Shown: one piece after another, positions 1 through 6,738 of the stretch
Position numbering within the stretch: position 1 is the first letter of the stretch
How the letters are laid out: the number at the start of each line of letters is the position of its first letter
Source: CAZLBC01 sp964557575
Lineage (GTDB): Bacteria > Planctomycetota > Phycisphaerae > SM23-33
Direction of reading: 5' to 3'
Assembly: GCA_964557575.1 (NCBI GenBank)
Contig: CAZLBC010000161.1
Coordinates: 1-6,768 of the forward strand
Length of the DNA stretch: 6,768 nt
The notes under the pieces: model-generated
What the model was told of the DNA's origin: nothing
The model's input: the letters and a program-made list of their open reading frames with translations, nothing else
Database searches by the model: none
Translations under genes and position numbers: made by a program

Positions 1-20
1 ACCGGTCGACGGAGCCCGAC

Positions 21-2159
21 ATGAAGATACGCGCAAAGATGCTGTTGCTGTCCCTGGTGCTGTCGCTCCTGCCGATGATCCTCATGGCCCTGGTGAGCTG
101 GGCGGCTATGAACCGCATCAAGGACGACGTGTTGGATATCGCCTATGCCCGGTTCGAAAAAGGCGCCCGTCAGCACCTCGGCAGCCTGGTCGAGGATTAC
201 GGGCGCGTCATACGGCGGGACCGGAAGCTGGTCGAGACAATCCTCGATATCCAGCGGCGGGAAGTCGAAAAGAGACTCGCCGCCCCGCCCCCGGCTCAAC
301 CGGCGGCCTATCAATTGAAGGATTACGCCGCCAGGGGCGCCCCCCCGCCCGGCATGAAATGCGACGAAAAGTATCAAATCCTTGCGCCTGATGGAGACCG
401 GCAGCCGATCAAACTGTCATTCGACCACCAGGTGATTTTTGCCGTCGCGGGCGTGCGGCAAGACGAGGCGGCGGGAGATATGGCCCGGCTTTCGACGATG
501 TCGCCCGCCTACCGGGAGTTGTACACTGCCGATCCCGCTCTCCTTAAATGGCACTGCACATCGCTGGAGTCGGGCGTCCATTCCAGCTATCCCGGTCACG
601 GGGGATATCCCGCCGAATACGATTCCCGCACGCGGGAGTGGTACCGCCGTGCCCTGGCCGAGTCGGGAACGGCGTGGACGCTCATCCCGGACGTCACGTC
701 GAGACTGATGAATCTAACCTGCTCGATGCCCGTCAGTGGCCCGGACGGCGAGATAGCCGGCGTCACCGCCATCGATGTTCACCTCGAGCACGTCCTGGAA
801 GATTTCCGGTCGCGCCTGCCCGGGGCATGGAGAAACGCGGCCGAAATATTCCACGTCATTATCGACAATGATGAGCGCGTGTCCGAGAAAAGGATGAAGA
901 TATTTATTCGCGAAAGCTTTCAGTCCCGCGGTTACGAATGGCGCGTACCCGTTGAACTCGATGCCCTTGTTGCCGACGACCCGTACCGGGCGGAGATGAT
1001 AATCAACCGGATTTCATCCGGCCGGCCGGGGATACTGCGGGCCGGCCATAACGGCGAGGATTGCCTGTGGGCCTTCAGCCCGATCGACGATGAGGGCGGC
1101 GTGGCCACCGTCGCCATCCTTCCCGCGGCGACCGTCGTCGCCGAGGCGACGAGGGCCGCGGGGGTGATCAAGGGGCTGACCAGAAAGGCCATCGAGGTCA
1201 GCGCGGTGACGTACTTCTTCGTCCTGTGCATCGTGGTGGGTGTCGCCGTCAGCTCCAGCCGGCGACTGACCCGTCCCATCAGGGATCTGACGGACGGCGC
1301 GCAGCGGATCACGGAGGGGGACTACGAAAGCCGGGTGAACATACGAACGCGCGACGAACTCGAGGAACTCGGAACCATCTTCAATAACATGGGGCCGCGG
1401 CTGATCGAAAACGAGAAGATGAAGCGGTCGCTGGCCGTGGCGAGCGAGATCCAGCAGCACATGCTCCCCCCCGGGGCGCCGGGCATGGAGACCTTCGATA
1501 TATCCGGGAAGATCGATTACTGCGACGAGACGGGCGGCGATTACTACGATTTCATCATTGTCAGTCCGACCGACGAGGATCGCGTCGGAATCGCCGTCGG
1601 GGACATCACCGGCCACGGGATCGGCGCGGCGCTGCTGATGGCCTCCGCGCGGGCCGTGCTGCGAAGCCACGTCCCGCAGTACGACGAGGACCTCAGCGGA
1701 TTGTTCAATACGATCAACGATCACCTCTGGCGGGATACCGGCGAGGAGCGGTTTCTGACACTCTGCTACATCATGATCAACGGCCGCACCCGCACGCTGC
1801 GCTACGTCTCCGCGGGCCACGATCCGGCGCTGTGGCGCCGCGCCGGTTCCGGCGAGATCGAGGAACTGCGCAGCACGGGGATCATGCTCGGGGCGCTGCC
1901 GGATTCCACCTATACCCATTCCGACCCGGTAACGCTTGCATCCGGCGATCTTGTTGTCGTCGGGACGGACGGCATATGGGAGGCCCACAACCCGGCCGAC
2001 GAGATGTACGGCCGACAGCGGCTCAAGAGCGTTATCGACGCCAACGCGTCGCGATCCGCAGAGGAGATCCGCGACGCGATCATCGCATCGGTCAAGGCGT
2101 TCTGCGACACGGCCGCGCAGCTCGACGACATCACGGTCGTCGTCATCAAGGCGCGGTGA
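21..2159 (+). CDS. Membrane sensor phosphatase: dCache-like sensor, HAMP, SpoIIE/RsbU-type PP2C
   Basis: Probable serine/threonine phosphatase of the SpoIIE/RsbU group, which by family knowledge dephosphorylates a STAS-domain anti-anti-sigma protein to free a sigma factor. In the 712 aa product I see a first membrane segment at about 7-29. A large extracytoplasmic region (30-390) follows, with a Cache signature at 201-257 (D-x-R-x-x-W-Y, then a GVTAIDV strand with D251). A second membrane segment lies at about 393-411, and HAMP at about 411-465 with the RLTRPI start. The phosphatase domain spans about 475-710. Expected PP2C metal-binding acidic residues are present: D507 in GGDYYD, D528 in GDITGHG, D650 in GTDGIWEA and D703 in LDDITVVV, so it looks active. 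Start: GGAG at 11-14 lies 6 nt upstream of the ATG, which leads directly into the membrane segment. The next gene starts 32 bp downstream. A proline/alanine-rich stretch at 87-110 interrupts the sensor region. No partner STAS or kinase gene is visible. Ligand unknown. Confidence 0.93.
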   Translation: MKIRAKMLLLSLVLSLLPMILMALVSWAAMNRIKDDVLDIAYARFEKGARQHLGSLVEDYGRVIRRDRKLVETILDIQRREVEKRLAAPPPAQPAAYQLKDYAARGAPPPGMKCDEKYQILAPDGDRQPIKLSFDHQVIFAVAGVRQDEAAGDMARLSTMSPAYRELYTADPALLKWHCTSLESGVHSSYPGHGGYPAEYDSRTREWYRRALAESGTAWTLIPDVTSRLMNLTCSMPVSGPDGEIAGVTAIDVHLEHVLEDFRSRLPGAWRNAAEIFHVIIDNDERVSEKRMKIFIRESFQSRGYEWRVPVELDALVADDPYRAEMIINRISSGRPGILRAGHNGEDCLWAFSPIDDEGGVATVAILPAATVVAEATRAAGVIKGLTRKAIEVSAVTYFFVLCIVVGVAVSSSRRLTRPIRDLTDGAQRITEGDYESRVNIRTRDELEELGTIFNNMGPRLIENEKMKRSLAVASEIQQHMLPPGAPGMETFDISGKIDYCDETGGDYYDFIIVSPTDEDRVGIAVGDITGHGIGAALLMASARAVLRSHVPQYDEDLSGLFNTINDHLWRDTGEERFLTLCYIMINGRTRTLRYVSAGHDPALWRRAGSGEIEELRSTGIMLGALPDSTYTHSDPVTLASGDLVVVGTDGIWEAHNPADEMYGRQRLKSVIDANASRSAEEIRDAIIASVKAFCDTAAQLDDITVVVIKAR

Positions 2160-2178
2160 CGGGGCGGCATGACCATTT

Positions 2179-2182
2179 GAGG
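2179..2182 (+). promoter_or_regulatory. Ribosome binding site deciding the start of the M14/amidotransferase-like gene
   Basis: GAGG lies 9 nt before the ATG at 2192. The reading frame is open much further upstream, inside the preceding gene, but this site plus an immediate signal peptide fixes the start at 2192. Confidence 0.7.
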
Positions 2183-2191
2183 ACGGGACAC

Positions 2192-3718
2192 ATGGCCATC
2201 AGGACGCGCGTGCTGTCATTATTGTTCCTGGCCGCGGTTCTCTGCGCGCCGGCCCGCGCGGCAGAAACCGGCGGGCTGCTGGCGAAGGGCACGCGGTGGG
2301 AAACGCCGTACTACATCGTCGCGGCCTCCCGATCGGGTCCGACGGTGTTGATCAGCGGGGGTATCCACGGCAACGAGCCGGCCGGCGCGTACGCCGCCGG
2401 GCAGGTCAGGCACTGGCCCCTCCTGCGGGGCCGGCTGGCGGTGATCCCCCGGTGCAACGTGCCCGGCCTGGAGGCGTCCTCGCGCCGGATGCCCGGTGTC
2501 CCGAAGAAGCGGGCGGACGCGAACCGCAACTTCCCCGCCGCCGCGGACGAGAAACCGACGGGGGAACTGTGCGCCGCACTGTGGGCCTTCGCCGCGCGGC
2601 TGAAACCGGACTACCACCTCGACCTCCACGAGGGCTACGGCTACCGCGGCGCCGGGTCGCAGTCCGTGGGGTCCAGTATTATCGCGGTGCCGGACAAGGA
2701 AACGAAGCGGCTGCGGGACCTGATGCTGGAGGCGGTCAACGCGACCGTGGAGAATCCCGCGAAGAAATTCGTCGCCCTCCGGGGCGGCGCGACGGGTTCC
2801 TTCGCCCGCGGAACCGGCGCGGTGCTCGGGGCGAAGTCGATGATCTGCGAGACGACCTGGCGGGAGGACCCGTCGGGGAAGGACAGGAAATCCCGCCAGC
2901 CCCTCTCCCGGCGGATACGCCAGCACCGGATTATCGTCCACCGCCTGCTCCGTGAACTGGCGATGGTCGACTGCCCCGTCGAGCGGATGCTCCCGGACCC
3001 GCAGCCGGGCGACCCGCCGCGGCTGGCGATCTACAACGGCCCGGGAACGAAGAACGACACCTTTCTGGGCCTGGAGAAGCTCTTCGCGCGGCGGGGGACG
3101 ATGACGGTCCGGCCGGTCGGGCCGGCGGACATCCGCGGCGGGGCGCTGGGGCAGTTCGACGCCGTCGTGTTCCCCGGCGGCAGCGGGAGCAAGCAGGCCC
3201 GGGCACTCGGGGACGAGGGGCGGCGGCGGGTGATCGCGTTCGTAAAGGAGGGCGGGGGGTTCATGGGCATCTGCGCCGGGGCGTACCTGGCCTCCGCCGA
3301 TTATTCCTGGTCGCTGAAGATCGCGGACGTGAAGGTCATCGACCGGAAGCACTGGAAGCGCGGCACCGGCGTGATCAAGATGGAGATGACCGCCGCGGGT
3401 CAGGCGATACTCGGGAAGCGGAAGCAGATGGACATCTACTACGCCAACGGCCCGCTCCTCGCTCCCGCCGGGCGGGACGACCTGCCGGACGGCACGGTCC
3501 TGGCCCGGTACCGGACCGAGATCACCGAACACGGCCCCGCGGGGGTGATGAAAGATACCCCCGCGGTCGTGGCGGGCGTCTTCGGGCGGGGGCGGGTGAT
3601 CCTCTTCGGTCCCCATCCCGAAAAGAAAAAGAGCGAAGAGGGGGCGGAGGTCCTGCTGATCAACGCGGCGCGGCACTGCGCCGGCGGGGCGCAGCGCGCA
3701 TTGAAAAAGGCGTCGTGA
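2192..3718 (+). CDS. Exported M14-type zinc peptidase/deacylase fused to a class I glutamine amidotransferase-like (BPL_N-type) domain
   Basis: The 508 aa product begins with a Sec signal peptide: basic residues at 4-6, a hydrophobic core at 7-19, and an ARA cleavage site near 23. C18 is preceded by leucine, so a lipobox is unlikely. The first domain (about 35-260) has the M14/AstE-AspA pattern: zinc ligands H59 and E62 in GGIHGNEPAG, H146 in DLHEG, an ANRNF substrate-binding motif at 110-114, and a candidate catalytic glutamate E220 in ICETTW. The second domain (about 276-495) resembles class I glutamine amidotransferases or the BPL_N family. It has a nucleophile elbow GICAG with C361 and a GPHPE motif supplying H475 and E477, so the triad looks complete. 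Family knowledge allows hydrolysis of peptide or acyl-amide bonds by the first domain; the role of the second is uncertain in this type of protein. A role on cell-wall or peptide substrates outside the cytoplasm is inference. It probably forms an operon with the sensor phosphatase. Confidence 0.88.
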   Translation: MAIRTRVLSLLFLAAVLCAPARAAETGGLLAKGTRWETPYYIVAASRSGPTVLISGGIHGNEPAGAYAAGQVRHWPLLRGRLAVIPRCNVPGLEASSRRMPGVPKKRADANRNFPAAADEKPTGELCAALWAFAARLKPDYHLDLHEGYGYRGAGSQSVGSSIIAVPDKETKRLRDLMLEAVNATVENPAKKFVALRGGATGSFARGTGAVLGAKSMICETTWREDPSGKDRKSRQPLSRRIRQHRIIVHRLLRELAMVDCPVERMLPDPQPGDPPRLAIYNGPGTKNDTFLGLEKLFARRGTMTVRPVGPADIRGGALGQFDAVVFPGGSGSKQARALGDEGRRRVIAFVKEGGGFMGICAGAYLASADYSWSLKIADVKVIDRKHWKRGTGVIKMEMTAAGQAILGKRKQMDIYYANGPLLAPAGRDDLPDGTVLARYRTEITEHGPAGVMKDTPAVVAGVFGRGRVILFGPHPEKKKSEEGAEVLLINAARHCAGGAQRALKKAS

Positions 3719-3921
3719 GCATCGTATCGGGAGAGCCCGGAGGCGAAACGAAGGATATATTACTGATGTTGCCGGTTATGTTGTTCGGGCGCACGACACT
3801 GCAAGGGAGGAATGACCGGAGGCGGCAGCCCATGAAACGAGGGAGACCGGGTTTTCTGCAGCATGGTTTCCGTCCTGCGCCGGGATCGGGAACGAGAGGA
3901 TGGCCGCCGGCAGCAGTAATC
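3719..3921. other. Convergent intergenic gap
   Basis: These 203 bp lie between two converging genes. I looked for a GC-rich stem followed by a T run on both strands and saw no convincing intrinsic terminator. A well-placed GGGAGG at 3806-3811 precedes an ATG at 3813, but that frame closes after seven codons. An overlapping ATG at 3832 opens a frame that runs into the opposite-strand gene and shows no recognisable protein. I call no gene here. Confidence 0.5.
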
Positions 3922-6213
3922 TCATTTATGTTCCTTTTCGTACACCAGTTCCACCAGGCCGGCGTCGATGTACTGCCCGCCCTTCGTCTGGCGGCAGTGG
4001 ACGGCGATCGTGTTTTTCCCTTTCCTGATCGGGTTCTCGATCCCGACGAACGTGTAGGCGGTGGTGTAGCCGGAGAGGCCGGCGACCCGCGTGCCGTTGA
4101 TGTAGACGTCGGCGTCCTCGTCGTGGTGCACGGCGAGGTGCAGGTTCCCGCCGGGAACCTGCTCTGACTCGAAGTCGCGCCGGAGCCAGATGGCGGGCGT
4201 GTCCCACGTGGTGCGGACCACCGTGCCGGGCGTGTCCTTCGTCCCGAACCCCGCCGGTCCCGTGTTCCAGGCGGTATCGTCGAAGCCGGGTTTCTGCCAG
4301 CCGTCCGCCGGTTTATCGGTCGTGTACCGCCACGTGACCGCCGCCTTTTCGGCGGTGGGGAGGATGACCGTCGTCTTCGGCGGGGGCAGGAAGAGTTTTT
4401 TCGTCATCTCCCGGAGTTCGGCGGGCGGGATCTTCTTGACTTTCCGGTCGTAGGTCACCAGGCCGTTGAGTTCCCCCTCCACGTCGGTGGTCTGGGTGTA
4501 GACCGCCCCGGCCACGCCCTTGGCTTTCAGCCGGTTGAGTATGTCGATGGACTTGCCGAACCGCTGCCGGTACTCCTCGATGGTCTTGGGCAGGCCCCCG
4601 TAGCCCCAGTTGCGCTTGTCGGGGTTCCAGAGGTGCTCCTTTGACACCAGGTAGCCGTGGCCGCCGAATTCCCCGACGACCTTGATGTAGTCGTTGAACC
4701 GTTCGTCTTCCAGGGGGAACGCGGGGTAGGGGTAGCTGTGGTGATCGGCCACGTCGCCGACCGGCCAGAAGTTTCCGCCGCTGGCGATGTTGACCAGCCG
4801 TGACGGGTCGTATGCGCAGATCCACTTCCCGACCTTCATCGTCCGGTGCTGGCCCCACCGCTCGTTGAAGGGGATCCAGGAGACGATGCAGGGGTGGTCG
4901 TGCAGGGTGTCGACCATCTCCCGGAATTCCTTCATGAACTGTCGGTGCGCGTCGTCGGGCCACTCCCTGTCGACGGGGTTGGGCTTCATGCGGGTCCATT
5001 TCGGCCCCGGTCCGCCGCTGACCTGATCCTGCCAGACCATCAGTCCCAGCCGGTCGCAGTGGTAGTAGTACCGGCGGGGCTTGGCCTTGATGTGGTTGCG
5101 GACCATGTTGAACCCGCTGTCGACGAGAAACCGCACGTCGGCCAGCATCGCCTCGTCGGCGGGCGGCGTCAGGAGCCCGTCGGGCCACCACCCCTGGTCG
5201 AGCGTGCCCCAGTGAAAGATCGTCTTGCCGTTGAGCGTGAACCGCAGGTGGCCGTCGTCGTCGCGGGCCGTGCCGACCGTCCTGATGCCGGTGTACGACT
5301 CCACGCTGTCGATGACGGTTCCCTTTCCGTCGAGCAGGTCTATCTTCAGTGAGTAGAGCGTCGGGGAACCGGGGCGCCAGGGCCTGGCGTCCGCGATCGG
5401 CAGGCCGACGCCGTCCGGGCTCCCCGTTTTTTCGGCGACGGTCTTCCCGTCGAGGGCGGCGGTGACGGTTAATTTTTTGCCGGCGCCGCTCGCGACGAAG
5501 GCCTTCACGCTGATCGAGGCGGGTTCGAGGGTCGTGTCGATCTCCAGCCGGCTGATATAGGTCTCCGGCACCTCCTCGAGCCAGGCGGTCTGCCAGATCC
5601 CGGTCACGGGCGTGTACCAGATGCCGCCGGGGTTGCGGGTCTGCTTGCCGCGGAGCTGGAAGTCGCCGGTGGCGTCGAAGACGCGGACCGTGATCTCGTT
5701 TTGCCCGGACTGCAGCAGTGCGGTGACATCGAAGCTGAACGGGGCATTGCCCCCGACGTGTCGCCCGGCTTCCGTCCCGTTGACCGTGACGCGGGCGTCG
5801 TAGTCGACCGCCTCGAAGTGCAGCAGGTAGCGGCGACCGGCCTTTTTGTCGACGGTGAACGTCCGCCGGTACCAGAGGAGCTGATGTTCCGAGATTTGTT
5901 TCTTCACGCCGGAGAGGCGGGACTCGACGGGGTAGGGGACCAGTATCCGGCCGTCCCATGTTTCGGGCGGGCCGGCGTCTCTGGCGGTAATCGCGTAATC
6001 CCACAGGCCGTTGAGATTCGTCCACTGCTTCCGGGTCATCTGCGGCCGGGGGTATTCGTCCCAGGCGTTTTCCGGGGTGACCTTCTCGCCCCACGGGGTC
6101 ATGAGGGGGCCGGGGGCCGGCTCCCAGGAACGGGCCGGGCCGGCGCTTGCCGTGATGACCGCGGCGACGGCGGCGGCGACCAGTGGCGGTAAGACGGATC
6201 GTTTTCGATGCAT
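3922..6213 (-). CDS. Exported glycoside hydrolase family 2 enzyme (beta-galactosidase-like) with extra C-terminal jelly-roll
   Basis: A retaining beta-glycosidase of the GH2 family, 763 aa. A signal peptide occupies about 1-24 (basic start, alanine-rich core, ASA site). Domains in order: N-terminal sugar-binding jelly-roll (about 62-215, with LNGLWDYAI and LWYRRTF as in LacZ/GusA proteins), Ig-like domain (about 216-315), TIM barrel (about 320-605), and a second jelly-roll (about 620-757, with HDEDADVYINGTRVAGL). Catalytic residues are visible: the acid/base E451 in FNERWGQ and the nucleophile E515 in GEFGGHG. A YTQTTDVEGE motif at 572-581 fits the barrel's late strands. It is shorter than E. 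coli LacZ (about 1020 aa) and lacks the LacZ-style C-terminal domains, carrying the extra carbohydrate-binding-type module instead. Substrate cannot be read from sequence; beta-galactoside, beta-glucuronide and beta-mannoside activities are all possible. Start chosen from a strong ribosome binding site and the signal peptide. Probably monocistronic and convergent with its neighbour. Confidence 0.93.
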   Translation of the reverse strand: MHRKRSVLPPLVAAAVAAVITASAGPARSWEPAPGPLMTPWGEKVTPENAWDEYPRPQMTRKQWTNLNGLWDYAITARDAGPPETWDGRILVPYPVESRLSGVKKQISEHQLLWYRRTFTVDKKAGRRYLLHFEAVDYDARVTVNGTEAGRHVGGNAPFSFDVTALLQSGQNEITVRVFDATGDFQLRGKQTRNPGGIWYTPVTGIWQTAWLEEVPETYISRLEIDTTLEPASISVKAFVASGAGKKLTVTAALDGKTVAEKTGSPDGVGLPIADARPWRPGSPTLYSLKIDLLDGKGTVIDSVESYTGIRTVGTARDDDGHLRFTLNGKTIFHWGTLDQGWWPDGLLTPPADEAMLADVRFLVDSGFNMVRNHIKAKPRRYYYHCDRLGLMVWQDQVSGGPGPKWTRMKPNPVDREWPDDAHRQFMKEFREMVDTLHDHPCIVSWIPFNERWGQHRTMKVGKWICAYDPSRLVNIASGGNFWPVGDVADHHSYPYPAFPLEDERFNDYIKVVGEFGGHGYLVSKEHLWNPDKRNWGYGGLPKTIEEYRQRFGKSIDILNRLKAKGVAGAVYTQTTDVEGELNGLVTYDRKVKKIPPAELREMTKKLFLPPPKTTVILPTAEKAAVTWRYTTDKPADGWQKPGFDDTAWNTGPAGFGTKDTPGTVVRTTWDTPAIWLRRDFESEQVPGGNLHLAVHHDEDADVYINGTRVAGLSGYTTAYTFVGIENPIRKGKNTIAVHCRQTKGGQYIDAGLVELVYEKEHK

Positions 6214-6221
6214 GGGGCATT

Positions 6222-6227
6222 CTCCTT
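6222..6227 (-). promoter_or_regulatory. Ribosome binding site of the GH2 gene
   Basis: On the - strand AAGGAG lies 8 nt before the ATG ending at 6213. It supports this start over an open frame that begins slightly further upstream in another phase. Confidence 0.8.
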
Positions 6228-6282
6228 ACGTTATGCATTCGTGTTTGCGCGACCTATGATACTCGGCCCGGCCCCGTTTATC

Positions 6283-6311
6283 ATTGTCGTTTTGTATATC
6301 GCCGTTGTCGA
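6283..6311 (-). promoter_or_regulatory. Weak candidate promoter of the GH2 gene
   Basis: Read on the - strand, TCGACA (6306-6311, 5 of 6 to the sigma70 -35) is followed after 17 nt by GACAAT (6283-6288, 4 of 6 to the -10). This would give a leader of about 60 nt. The -35 sits only 6 bp from the edge of the long palindrome at 6318. The -10 match is modest, so this is tentative. Confidence 0.3.
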
Positions 6312-6317
6312 TTTGGA

Positions 6318-6484
6318 TAGAGCTGGTTTCATAACTTGCTTTGGTAGCGAAAGCGAGGTATTTTGTCGATCTGGCAAGGAACGGAAACGACGACATATTA
6401 AGGAAATATGTCGAGTTTTCGTGACGCCGCCAGACGGCAAAAGAGCCGCTTGTAGTCCAAATTGAAGTTATGAAACCAGCTCTA
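6318..6484. repeat. 167-bp imperfect palindrome with 20-bp perfect terminal inverted repeats, MITE-like or hairpin RNA
   Basis: The outer arms 6318-6337 and 6465-6484 are exact reverse complements (TAGAGCTGGTTTCATAACTT and its complement). Pairing continues inward in register: 6340-6344 with 6457-6461, 6351-6355 with 6447-6451, 6361-6368 with 6435-6442 (one G-T), 6370-6375 with 6429-6434 after one bulged A, 6381-6388 with 6415-6422 (one G-T), and 6391-6399 with 6405-6413, closing on the loop AAGGA at 6400-6404. That is about 61 base pairs in a single hairpin. The element is visibly more AT-rich than the flanking genes and encodes no recognisable protein. Both ends carry TA, which would suit a TA target duplication as made by IS630/Tc1-type transposases. 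A family-5-type element with a short duplication is also possible. No transposase is present here, so the mobile origin is inference. The alternative is a structured RNA or regulatory hairpin between the flanking divergent genes. Confidence 0.85.
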
Positions 6485-6563
6485 GGAATCCGCCGGTTTG
6501 AAAACCGTCGTGTTGCCGCGAGTGCCCCGCCCCGTTGAATTTGCCGACGGCGAACCGGATTCC
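6485..6563. repeat. Cluster of small inverted repeats next to the long palindrome
   Basis: GGAATCCG (6485-6492) is matched by its exact complement at 6556-6563. Between them CGGTTTGAAAACCG (6494-6507) is a perfect 14-bp palindrome-like dyad. A third pair overlaps: CCCGTTGAATT (6531-6541) with AATTCACGGG (6574-6583), one base bulged. No gene is seen in 6485-6634. The pairs compete with one another, so not all can form together, and some may be chance in GC-rich DNA. Confidence 0.4.
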
Positions 6564-6607
6564 CGCGTACAGCAATTCACGGGTGTTCCGCTCGCCCGTA
6601 TTCGCTG

Positions 6608-6626
6608 GCGGAAAGACTATTTCCGC
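6608..6626. promoter_or_regulatory. Operator-like dyad upstream of the -35
   Basis: GCGGAAA (6608-6614) and TTTCCGC (6620-6626) are perfect 7-bp arms around a 5-bp centre. The dyad ends 8 bp before the -35 box at 6635, a usual place for an activator site. The half-site TTCCGC also occurs at 6586-6591. The regulator is unknown. Confidence 0.45.
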
Positions 6627-6634
6627 AAATGTCC

Positions 6635-6663
6635 TTGACACGGGGGAATGTGTTTTCTATGGT
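6635..6663 (+). promoter_or_regulatory. Sigma70-type promoter of the partial downstream gene
   Basis: A consensus -35 TTGACA (6635-6640) is followed by a 17-nt spacer and TATGGT (6658-6663, 4 of 6). Transcription would start near 6670, giving a leader of about 70 nt before the ATG at 6739. The overlapping TATCAT at 6663-6668 matches the -10 better but would sit at a 22-nt spacing. Confidence 0.65.
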
Positions 6664-6673
6664 ATCATACACA

Positions 6674-6690
6674 CTGCACGATGTGTGCAG
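6674..6690. promoter_or_regulatory. Operator-like dyad at the predicted transcription start
   Basis: CTGCAC (6674-6679) and GTGCAG (6685-6690) are perfect 6-bp arms around GATGT. An alternative pairing of CACAC (6670-6674) with GTGTG (6683-6687) overlaps it. At about +5 to +21 it could be a repressor site or the first hairpin of the leader RNA. Confidence 0.45.
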
Positions 6691-6695
6691 GAGGG

Positions 6696-6717
6696 GCCCG
6701 AAAAGGGCTTTTTGGGC
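6696..6717 (+). promoter_or_regulatory. Leader hairpin with two alternative pairings
   Basis: GCCCGAAAA (6696-6704) can pair over 9 bp with TTTTTGGGC (6709-6717), one G-U, around the loop GGGC. Alternatively GCCC (6696-6699) pairs with GGGC (6705-6708), followed at once by five Ts (6709-6713), which resembles a weak intrinsic terminator. The two forms exclude each other, as in an attenuator. The terminator stem is only 4 bp, so function is uncertain. Confidence 0.4.
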
Positions 6718-6738
6718 TGAAAACAAAGGACCGCTGAA

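Noticed and set aside
1014..1988. Long open frame on the - strand inside the phosphatase gene
   Set aside because: It opposes a gene with clear domains and motifs. Its translation is low-complexity, rich in R, P, G and D, with no recognisable motif, as expected of the antisense of high-GC coding DNA.
2240..2250. Lipoprotein signal at C18 of the M14/amidotransferase-like protein
   Set aside because: The residue before the cysteine is leucine rather than G, A or S, and a good ARA signal peptidase I site follows at 21-23.
2219..3676. 485-codon - strand frame opposite the M14/amidotransferase-like gene
   Set aside because: It mirrors a gene with intact signal peptide and two catalytic motif sets. 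Its product is a repetitive R/P/G-rich sequence without a fold signature.
3763..3789. Short tandem-like repeat of ATGTTG(C/T) units
   Set aside because: Only two partly matching copies of about 12 bp, within what is expected by chance.
3715..4167. Possible + strand gene overlapping the end of the M14/amidotransferase-like gene and running into the GH2 gene
   Set aside because: It extends over 200 bp antisense to conserved GH2 C-terminal sequence and its translation shows no recognisable protein features.
4313..6238. 641-codon - strand frame overlapping the GH2 gene in another phase
   Set aside because: Its arginine-rich translation has no motif and it fully overlaps the gene carrying both GH2 catalytic glutamates and the ribosome binding site.
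6535..6720. 61-codon + strand frame upstream of the partial gene
   Set aside because: It runs through the strong promoter and both dyads, lacks a convincing ribosome binding site, and its translation is not protein-like.
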